A stretch of DNA of 45,471 bases, from positions 1 to 45,471 of the forward strand of contig PAIY01000137.1 of assembly GCA_002704825.1 (NCBI GenBank), given 5' to 3'. Source of the DNA: Phycisphaeraceae bacterium. GTDB lineage: Bacteria > Planctomycetota > Phycisphaerae > Phycisphaerales > Phycisphaeraceae. Below, piece by piece: positions 17,947 through 24,807 of the stretch. Position numbers and translations under genes: made by a program. Below the pieces are notes generated by a model. The model saw only the letters and a program-made list of their open reading frames with translations, searched no databases and was not told the origin of the DNA. Numbering within the stretch: position 1 is the first letter of the stretch; every line of letters begins with the position of its first letter.

Positions 17947-18029
17947 AAAAGCCGCGGCCCTCCCGGGTCGCGGGTCCATTGGTGATCCATTGAACGGGAG
18001 ACCCGTGCCGCAGGAGCGACACGGCTTTT
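17947..18029. repeat. Palindromic repeat family A, copy 2
   Basis: Left arm AAAAGCCGCGG and right arm ACACGGCTTTT, with inner CGGGTC.../...GACCCG pairing. Its right half is close to copy 1 (16389-16470). It lies between the MFS gene start and the end of the nitroreductase gene. Confidence 0.83.
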
Positions 18030-18045
18030 GATCTCTCATATGCGT

Positions 18046-18648
18046 TTAAAACTTGTCGACAACCATCACGTCTTCCAACGGCAACTGTCCGGGGCGTGGC
18101 CAGGGTTCTTTGGTGCCCTTACCCACTGCGACCATCATGGTGATCACGTGGTCCTCGGGCAGGTTGATGATCTTGCCCACCGCATCAAAATCAAAGCCAT
18201 CCATCGGGCAGCTATCCAGACCCATGGCTTTGGCGGCGAGCATGATGGTCTGGGCCGCTATGCCGCAACTGCGCATGGTTTCGTCACGCTGAACCGAATC
18301 CTTGCCCTGGTAATAGCCGGTGATCGCTGGCACGAGAATATCCTGTACTTCACTGGGCGCATGAACCCAATAGCGACTGGGATCCTTGGCCCATGCCTGC
18401 TTATCCGCACACATCACGATCAGCAGCGACGCATCGGTGACCTGGGCCTGATCCCATGCTGCAGCACGAATCGACTGTCGCTGAGCCTGATCCTTGACGA
18501 CGACAAACCGCCAATGCTGAATGTTAAACGCCGTCGGGGAAAGCATGGCCAACGAGATCAATTCCTTGATCTGCTCGTCGGACATTTCATGGTTCGGATC
18601 ATAATGTTTGACAGAACGACGCTGTGCAATGGCATCCAAAGTGTTCAT
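18046..18648 (-). CDS. Nitroreductase-family FMN oxidoreductase
   Basis: Probable FMN-dependent NAD(P)H oxidoreductase of the nitroreductase fold; the natural substrate is unknown. Over 200 aa: the N-terminal RRSVKHYDP FMN phosphate-contact motif near residues 9-17, SPTAFNIQHWRFVVV near 34-48, GLDSCPMDGFDFDAV near 138, and VITMMVAVGKG near 162-172. This is the usual length for the family. The ATG at 18648 follows GGAG with 8 nt spacing. It is separated from its neighbours by repeats A2 and H1, suggesting a single-gene transcript. Confidence 0.9.
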   Translation of the reverse strand: MNTLDAIAQRRSVKHYDPNHEMSDEQIKELISLAMLSPTAFNIQHWRFVVVKDQAQRQSIRAAAWDQAQVTDASLLIVMCADKQAWAKDPSRYWVHAPSEVQDILVPAITGYYQGKDSVQRDETMRSCGIAAQTIMLAAKAMGLDSCPMDGFDFDAVGKIINLPEDHVITMMVAVGKGTKEPWPRPGQLPLEDVMVVDKF

Positions 18649-18724
18649 TGATTAACTCCAAAGAGGATTGATAATTCAAGCTGGACGAATACAACATCCT
18701 GGCGCATGCAGAATGAGCCAGTGC

Positions 18725-18810
18725 TTATAGCAGTTCAAATAATTAAACTCCATGCCATCGTATTTTCGTCATTCCCGCGAAGGGTGGAGATTAATTCTTT
18801 GCATCGCTCT
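18725..18810 (-). repeat. Repeat family H, internally deleted copy
   Basis: This 86-base segment is the reverse complement of the two ends of the 158-base element at 43625-43782. The flanks TTATAGCAGTTC and GCATCGCTCT are shared almost base for base, but about 72 central bases, including the stem CCACTGGA/TCCAGTGG, are missing here. Confidence 0.85.
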
Positions 18811-18850
18811 AAAACGATAACAAAATAACATTTGCAGGTGATGATTTATT

Positions 18851-20623
18851 TCAATCAAACGCATCCAGTCCACGCAGGCGACGGGAAACCGAATTCTCAT
18901 TATGACGGGCAGCGGCAGCGGAACCGGCGTCGCTGATATGCTCATTGCTGTAACTGGACTTGTCCTTGCTCGTCCTGGCGGCAGGGGCGATGAGAATATT
19001 TTCCGACACTCGCTCGACATTCGGTGGCACACCCGGTGCGTCAACTGACGAAAGTGGGGTGACCGGCGGGGCGAGATTGGTCTTGATCTGATGCGTGTTG
19101 GTCCGCGTGGCAATGCCACCCTTCTTGTTGTACGTGAGCACATTCTCACTGACGATGCACGGCTGGGTCTGTGATGAGAGATAAATCCCGACCCCGCCGT
19201 TAAGCTGACAGTGATTGCCCACGATCCAATGCCCTGCACTTTGATCACCGACGCGGATGCCATGCCCCAGGCTGTTGCGCACGTGACATTGCTGAACGCG
19301 ACAGAAGCGACTGTCGAAAAGTCCGACCCCATCATGGGACCAATCCTCCACGCAGACATCCTGCACGACGCACTGATCCGAGCCCATCAACTGGATTGCA
19401 CAGCAGGCATGATCCGGGCCAAACGGCGCATCACCGATGGCATTCTGATTCCCCAGCAAATGCATGTCCGAGATGTGAACCTGAGACTGCCCCAGCACGG
19501 TGATCAACGGGAACCAGTGACAAACCATCGTCGGCGTGTTGGCGTCGTAGGCCATGATCAAAGGCTGATCAAGCCACAAACGTTGCCCATCAATACGCGT
19601 GATGCGAGCGCGGGTGGCCTGCCAACCCGTCTGTTTGGGGCTGGCAATCATCACATCATCACCGACTTCAAGCAGCGACGGGTCTTCGACCTGCACACAG
19701 TCTGTCCCGGCCTGGGCGGAGGTCATCAACTGCGTACTCACCGGGCCTGATGCCTGCAGCGATGTCGTCAAGCCAGCACCCTTGAGAATCGTCCGACTGG
19801 TTAAGCGCAGGCTCTGGCGCAGCGTAAACCGCCCCATGGGTAGTGTCACCATCCCCCCTGCCGGACCCAGCGCATCAATCGCTTTCTGAATCCCACATGT
19901 CGGATCATCACGGTCAATAAAATCACTGGCATCAACCTCAGACGGTTCATGTGTTTTCTGTTGGGGCAACGTCGGCTCAAGCGTGCCATGGATGACATCA
20001 CTGATATGAGCAGGTGGTAAGTCAATGTTAAACAATGCCAACTCATCAATGAGTACAGGCTCGGCTGCGGGTGTCAACGGGCCCAGCTGCAGATAGTTCT
20101 GTCGCGAGGAACTCACCGACAAACCTGCAAAGGGCATCTGCGAAGCGGCCACCTGTTTGGCATCCAGATACAGCATCACGCCATCGGAATTGAAAGTGAC
20201 ACAGACATGATGCCACTGGGAAGTTGTCATACGTGTCTGGCTGACGAGGACACGGTCATCGACGTTGACCACCAAGGCCAGCCCCTGCGAAAGGTCCACG
20301 GTGATCTGGATCATGCCCTGGAGATTCAGCAGATCGACCTGGCCGCGCCCACCGTTGATTTGTGTCCAGAAACAGACACTGCCACAGCGAAGGCGTCCGG
20401 GTCCTTTGCCGGTCGCGCGATCTCCGGGTAAGCGCAGTTCCAGAGCCTGCCCGAATCGGCGTGGCGTCCGCAGCGCACCATGGATCGCCAGCGGCGAACC
20501 GTTGGCCAACGCATTGCCCGCCAGGTGTCGGCTGTTTTCATCAAAATGCCACAGTCCAATGAGATTCTGCTGCATGTCGGCCCCGCGTCCCCTTCGGTTC
20601 TCTGACTTCCAAACTGCCATCAT
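18851..20623 (-). CDS. LamG-like and right-handed beta-helix protein
   Basis: Protein of up to 590 aa. Residues about 20-215 look like a concanavalin/LamG domain (LIGLWHFDEN at the start, SQWHHVCVTFNSDGVMLYLD in the middle). From about 240 it is a pectate-lyase-like right-handed beta-helix: a GIQKAIDALGPAGGMVTLP entry motif, then repeated short strands with Asn/Cys/Gly turns until about 510. This architecture usually binds or degrades polysaccharide, but I see no catalytic motif that settles it. Notably no N-terminal signal peptide is visible from either start. Tandem ATGs at 20623 and 20620, or Met17 at 20575, could begin it. The C-terminal 80 residues look disordered. Confidence 0.75.
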   Translation of the reverse strand: MMAVWKSENRRGRGADMQQNLIGLWHFDENSRHLAGNALANGSPLAIHGALRTPRRFGQALELRLPGDRATGKGPGRLRCGSVCFWTQINGGRGQVDLLNLQGMIQITVDLSQGLALVVNVDDRVLVSQTRMTTSQWHHVCVTFNSDGVMLYLDAKQVAASQMPFAGLSVSSSRQNYLQLGPLTPAAEPVLIDELALFNIDLPPAHISDVIHGTLEPTLPQQKTHEPSEVDASDFIDRDDPTCGIQKAIDALGPAGGMVTLPMGRFTLRQSLRLTSRTILKGAGLTTSLQASGPVSTQLMTSAQAGTDCVQVEDPSLLEVGDDVMIASPKQTGWQATRARITRIDGQRLWLDQPLIMAYDANTPTMVCHWFPLITVLGQSQVHISDMHLLGNQNAIGDAPFGPDHACCAIQLMGSDQCVVQDVCVEDWSHDGVGLFDSRFCRVQQCHVRNSLGHGIRVGDQSAGHWIVGNHCQLNGGVGIYLSSQTQPCIVSENVLTYNKKGGIATRTNTHQIKTNLAPPVTPLSSVDAPGVPPNVERVSENILIAPAARTSKDKSSYSNEHISDAGSAAAARHNENSVSRRLRGLDAFD

Positions 20624-20700
20624 ATCTCAAAGCGGGATGGAAATATAGGAAGTCTTGGGTCAAAGCAGTCAACACAAAACATGCTGTTCGAGCTTGTTAC

Positions 20701-20767
20701 CCAAGAGCCGCGCACGCAGTAAGCGGAAAAACAGGCAAACCAACCGCTTGCTGTGTGCGGCTCTTGG
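20701..20767. repeat. Palindromic repeat family B, copy 1 (CCAAGAGCCGCGCACGC)
   Basis: Left arm begins CCAAGAGCCGCGCACGC, right arm ends GTGTGCGGCTCTTGG, with inner AAGCGG/CCGCTT pairing. The full second copy is at 31794-31879 and a half copy at 43868-43897. Together with a family C copy it occupies the 423-base gap 20624-21046, which otherwise holds only the presumed promoters of the divergent neighbours. Confidence 0.83.
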
Positions 20768-20783
20768 GCTTCAAAATACGACC

Positions 20784-20864
20784 TGCACCGGATTAACCGA
20801 CATTATGCATGGATGTTGTTTGAACATACATCAGAACTTGAGCACCAGATGTGAATCTGGTACC
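20784..20864. repeat. Palindromic repeat family C, degenerate copy 1
   Basis: A half-hairpin GCACCGGATTAA at 20785-20796 and a complete hairpin GAGCACCAGAT...ATCTGGTACC at 20840-20864. The same two units, in a different arrangement, form the copy at 26448-26521, and a single unit is at 43796-43820. Confidence 0.65.
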
Positions 20865-21046
20865 CGTTTGAAGGTACGTCAACGTATTGGGAATGATTAT
20901 TTAAAATCTTTGTAACCCATGGGGACTGAAACTTGCCTGATCGAGTCGGGTATGTTTGAGTTATAAGAGATCGCATTTCTGTTTTGGTTTGATAAGTACT
21001 TGTTACCAGTCATCAGTTAACTGTCGTCGGATCTCGGGGAGTCAAC

Positions 21047-22093
21047 ATGTCCAAGGCCCTTAGCGAATCGCAAGTCAGTGAAATCCCGGTATGTGAAAAA
21101 ACCCAACCCGAAAAAGCTGCGGGACTCAAGCGACAGTTTTCCGATGTGAGTCTGGTCGGCTTGTTGCAGGTCATTGGTGTTCTGCCGTTCATTGGAACCT
21201 TTGTCGGATTCTTTGGCGGATTGCATTGGACGTTGGATCTACTGACGCATTTTCGGTTTCAGTACCTGATCGTACTCACGGTTGTGTGTCTGCTGTTGGT
21301 GTATCTGAAGCATCGGCGATTGGCAGCGTTGTATCTCATCGGTGTGGCGGTGAACCTGCTGACGGTTTTGCCGATGTACTGGCCGACGTTTGATGGTGTT
21401 GATCCCAACAAGCCGCAGTTAACCATCATGCATTTTAATGTCCATGTCGGGAACAAAGACTATGACGGGATGGCAGCGTTCATCTCCGAATCCAAGCGCG
21501 ATATCGTCTTCATCCAGGAACTGCATCACCGAATGGATGAACGCCTTCGCCAGATGTCCGACTACACGATGGTCAGCTCGGTGCCGCGTTATGACAGCTT
21601 TGGGATCGGCATGCTGGTCCGCAATGATGCTGGGTTGATGGTAAATCAAACGCAGTGTGAGGATATCACCCAAGGCCGCGCCCAGGTGCCTGCGATTACC
21701 GCGCATCTGACGTGGGAAGGTCAACCGCTTGCGATCATGTCCCTGCATACGCTGCCTCCCTACAAGCGGCGTTACGCCATCGCCCGTGATACGCAGTTGG
21801 TTGAAGCCGCCAACTGGATCAATACCCAAACCATACCGACCATGCTCATCGGTGATCTGAATGCCACGCCGTGGTCCAATGGTTTTAGGCAGATGATTTA
21901 CCAGACCGGATTGCACAACTCCGCCCAGGGTTTTGGGGTCGGGGCAAGTTGGCCGGCGGACGGTGGGCCGATTGGCAAGATTCCCATTGATCACTGTCTG
22001 GTAACTGACGATCTGGTGATCACCGACCGTTCGCTGGGTCAAAGCCACGGGTCGGATCACCTGCCGTTACTCGTGAGTCTGCAGATGCGCTGA
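21047..22093 (+). CDS. Membrane-anchored endonuclease/exonuclease/phosphatase-family protein
   Basis: A metal-dependent phosphohydrolase of the EEP (DNase I-like) fold tethered to the membrane, resembling YafD and VanJ-type proteins. Residues about 34-115 form three membrane segments; the catalytic domain follows, with HFNVHVGNKD (metal/Asn site) near 128, FIQELHH (metal Glu) near 155, SLHTLPPY, GDLNATPWSNGF near 270 and the terminal HGSDHLPLLV with the Asp-His pair near 338. All the family's key residues appear present. Substrate (nucleic acid, lipid or phosphodiester) is not evident. GGGGAG lies before the ATG. It converges on the histidine-kinase-like gene. Confidence 0.85.
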   Translation: MSKALSESQVSEIPVCEKTQPEKAAGLKRQFSDVSLVGLLQVIGVLPFIGTFVGFFGGLHWTLDLLTHFRFQYLIVLTVVCLLLVYLKHRRLAALYLIGVAVNLLTVLPMYWPTFDGVDPNKPQLTIMHFNVHVGNKDYDGMAAFISESKRDIVFIQELHHRMDERLRQMSDYTMVSSVPRYDSFGIGMLVRNDAGLMVNQTQCEDITQGRAQVPAITAHLTWEGQPLAIMSLHTLPPYKRRYAIARDTQLVEAANWINTQTIPTMLIGDLNATPWSNGFRQMIYQTGLHNSAQGFGVGASWPADGGPIGKIPIDHCLVTDDLVITDRSLGQSHGSDHLPLLVSLQMR

Positions 22094-22147
22094 GATCATG
22101 AATACCGATGTGACGCGCGTTGGTGATGCATGCACCTCTCAAGACAA

Positions 22148-22166
22148 CCGAGCCAAGATGGCTCGG
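22148..22166. terminator. Hairpin between convergent genes
   Basis: CCGAGCC (22148-22154) and GGCTCGG (22160-22166) pair across AAGAT immediately after the stop of the minus-strand kinase gene and 55 bases after the plus-strand EEP gene. No long T-run follows, so termination is only probable. Confidence 0.5.
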
Positions 22167-24197
22167 CTATATGGATCGACCGCCTGGATATCCTGATTCA
22201 TACGAATCCATCGAAATGAGGTTGATCGACGGCTGGACTTCAACGGGGATGCTGATGGTAAAGGTCGAACCCTTGTCGAGTCCATCGGAATGCGCATTGA
22301 TACTGCCATTGAGTTCACGGACCGCCAGCGCTGCAGAGTGAAGTCCGACACCGCGTGCTGATGGATTGGTGGTAAAGCCATGCTCAAAGATGTTGTGTAA
22401 TTGCGTGGGATCAATCCCGCAGCCGGTATCGTGGACGGTGATCTGAAGCAGGCTGTTGTCGATGAGATGGGCGGAGACATGCAGGCGACGTTGATCGTCG
22501 TCGACTTTTTCCAAGGCATGTCGGGCGTTGGTCATCAGGTTGGTCAAGACCTGTGCCAAACGATAGGCATCAACCTTGATCAACTGCTCGACACTGACCT
22601 GGACATGCGTGAGGATGTTCTTGAGATTCATATATTCAGCGTCAATGGCGAGCACATCACGAATCAAACGCTCAATGTCGGTGTTGACATAGATGGCATG
22701 GTTGTTGCCATTGGCACTGGGGGTCTGCGGGCGAACGAGTTGGCGGATTTGCTCCATGGATGAACCGATGTCCTCAAGATCATCCTCCAATTGCTTGTCG
22801 GATTTGCGATCCCACTTAAGCAGCACATCACGGACAATCCGCTGGCGTGGGGACTTGAGCACCAGGCGTCCTGCGACCACGAACAGGACCAGCATCACCA
22901 CAGCCTGAATCCCGACAAACCACAGGGCTAACCGATTGGAGGCCTGATCCGCCGGCTTGGTAAACGTGGACACCGGCACGACCATCACCACGTTCCAATA
23001 CGTCCGGGGCATGTGAAAGACACTCACCATACACCGCTCACTGACCAACGGCATGCTCGCCAATGTCATGCGGCGGACCTGACGCGGATTCAGTGCTTTA
23101 ACCTGCGTCTGATCGAACATCGAAGCAATGAGCAACTGTGTTTGCTGCGTGGTCAACACTGGATATTTGCGATGCAGCTCATCGACACGCTGGGTGAAAT
23201 GGACCATGTTCTGCTGGGCGTTCTGAATCATGCGAATATTCATTTCGTCATGCAGTTCAGCAATACGCGACATACCCGGGAGTTTGGTGGTGACATCCTT
23301 GAGATTCAGATATTGAGTTTGAACATCACCAACTTCATCCACATGTTCCCGCCGAATCATATCCATCTGTGGGAAAGCAACGAAACGCCCCTCACGATCC
23401 ACCACAAACAGGTATCCACCGATGGTGTTGGCTGCCTTGATCAAAGTGCGATTCAAACCTTCGAGTTTCAGGTCGATGGTGGCCACGCCGTTGAACTGCT
23501 GCTCTTTGTAAATGGGGACAGCACAGGTGACCATCGGCTGAAGCGAATAGGGATCGGTGTAGGATCGCGACCAGATGGCAGCGGATGGCGGATAGTACCG
23601 ACCGGGGATGTACCAGTGTTCCATGTGGTAGCCCGGACCGGTTGGGTCGTTGTAATCGTCATAATATTTGAGTGAACCATTGGGCTCCATCCCCCAGAAG
23701 AAACTTCGGCGTTCGACGGTGGGATCAAAGGCATAGGGTTCAGGCCAGATGCCCCCACCTGCCACCACATCACGCATGTCCGGCGGGATGATGACCTGGC
23801 TAAAGAGTTCCTGGTACTTGGCAGGATCCGGCTCAACCACCTGGGCCAACTCCGCCAAAACGCGCGTCTGGTTCTGCGCCTGGAGAATCAGACCGTTGAG
23901 ATCTGAGACCACACGCAGACCAAGCTGCTCAGCGTAGTCCTCCCCCTGGCGAACCAGCAGGGAACGTTGCATGGTGTAAATCATGGTGACGCTGGCAATG
24001 ATCAGAACACCGAACACCAGCAGATGAGCGAATGTCAGCCGGAAGGACAGGCTTTGACGCCAGCGACGTACCAACCGCCACAGATGAGGATTTTGGCTGA
24101 CGGGACTTTTCATAACGCACCCAAAGGTCAACCGTCCCCGCTCAAGCACTTCGGCATTGAAGGCTAAAAGCGGGTGATTAACAAATTCACCGGCCAT
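22167..24197 (-). CDS. Cache-domain histidine-kinase-like sensor lacking an obvious phospho-acceptor His
   Basis: Transmembrane sensor of about 676 aa. One membrane helix lies near residues 50-73, a periplasmic double-Cache-like domain near 75-425 (VVAGGGIWPEPYAFDP, SLQPMVTCAVPIY), a second helix near 428-452, and a C-terminal HATPase with N-box NLMTNARHAL, HDTGCGIDP, FEHGFTTNP and GVGLHSAALAVRELNGS. Between helix 2 and the N-box I find no H-box: the expected dimerisation/phospho-acceptor segment has no His-Glu/Asp/Asn motif. It is thus either a divergent kinase or a non-phosphorylating regulator. No response regulator is adjacent. The start is ATG 24197 (AGG at 6 nt); GTG 24200 and ATG 24113 are alternatives. 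Confidence 0.82.
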   Translation of the reverse strand: MAGEFVNHPLLAFNAEVLERGRLTFGCVMKSPVSQNPHLWRLVRRWRQSLSFRLTFAHLLVFGVLIIASVTMIYTMQRSLLVRQGEDYAEQLGLRVVSDLNGLILQAQNQTRVLAELAQVVEPDPAKYQELFSQVIIPPDMRDVVAGGGIWPEPYAFDPTVERRSFFWGMEPNGSLKYYDDYNDPTGPGYHMEHWYIPGRYYPPSAAIWSRSYTDPYSLQPMVTCAVPIYKEQQFNGVATIDLKLEGLNRTLIKAANTIGGYLFVVDREGRFVAFPQMDMIRREHVDEVGDVQTQYLNLKDVTTKLPGMSRIAELHDEMNIRMIQNAQQNMVHFTQRVDELHRKYPVLTTQQTQLLIASMFDQTQVKALNPRQVRRMTLASMPLVSERCMVSVFHMPRTYWNVVMVVPVSTFTKPADQASNRLALWFVGIQAVVMLVLFVVAGRLVLKSPRQRIVRDVLLKWDRKSDKQLEDDLEDIGSSMEQIRQLVRPQTPSANGNNHAIYVNTDIERLIRDVLAIDAEYMNLKNILTHVQVSVEQLIKVDAYRLAQVLTNLMTNARHALEKVDDDQRRLHVSAHLIDNSLLQITVHDTGCGIDPTQLHNIFEHGFTTNPSARGVGLHSAALAVRELNGSINAHSDGLDKGSTFTISIPVEVQPSINLISMDSYESGYPGGRSI

Positions 24198-24420
24198 CAC
24201 AGACCTGAATTCTCACAAATGATTCAAATCTTCTAATAGATCAATCGGGGATTTCACTGACGATCTTAACCTGACGCCAAACAACAACTTTTGTCTATGA
24301 CGTGTACGCTCACAATGGGTTAAAGGTTACAAAGTTGTAATTTTTGAGATATGAAATGAGGCACTATTGTCCATGTTGACAAAAATAACCCGACAAACTA
24401 GTAGAAATACCATATGGCTT

Positions 24421-24448
24421 TTGACAAATCCTTGCCGATACTTATGTT
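24421..24448 (+). promoter_or_regulatory. Sigma70-like promoter of the candidate small RNA
   Basis: TTGACA at 24421-24426, a 16-base spacer, and TATGTT at 24443-24448 on the plus strand. No coding gene follows on this strand; the only downstream signal is the terminator hairpin at 24511-24576. Confidence 0.5.
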
Positions 24449-24454
24449 GGAAAG

Positions 24455-24577
24455 TCCGGGAACTTTATGAATCAAACGATACATTAAAGCAGCTTCTGAA
24501 CTTTCAAACAAAAGAAGACCTCGGCGGGCTAAACTGAACCTGGACCCCCCTTGCCTCTGCCGAGGTCTTCTTTTTTA
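24455..24577 (+). ncRNA. Candidate small RNA ending in a long-stem terminator
   Basis: Predicted transcript of about 120 nt from just after the promoter at 24421-24448 to a 15-bp perfect stem, AAAGAAGACCTCGGC (24511-24525) with GCCGAGGTCTTCTTT (24559-24573), ending in TTTTTT. The 33-nt loop carries a C6 run (GGACCCCCCTTG). It does not match SRP RNA, tmRNA, 6S or RNase P motifs that I know. The alternative is that the hairpin is the minus-strand terminator of murJ; on that strand the T tract is shorter and broken by a G. Confidence 0.4.
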
Positions 24578-24807
24578 CACAAATCACCTTTAATTACCCT
24601 GAATCACCGCGAAATCACATTGCGTAGGGGTTATTTCCCCCTTTTCATCCATCACTGACAGTGATTGTCCCCGTATTACTAAATGAACGCGAACGAATAG
24701 AACAACCGTTCAAGATTCTTTGAATTGTAGTCAAGTTACAAAATTGTACCAGCTGTAGACATTGATATTTTTAAATATTGGCAGATTGAGACCCAAATTC
24801 AGCTGTG

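Larger units (their letters stand above)
24201..24807. other. 607-base intergenic region with a possible small RNA
   Basis: AT-rich gap between two minus-strand genes. It contains a sigma70-like promoter and a strong long-stem hairpin ending in T6 (described separately). The stretch 24577-24807 and the bases before 24376 show no ORF or motif that I can support; a second weaker TTGACA lies at 24376-24381. Confidence 0.5.
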
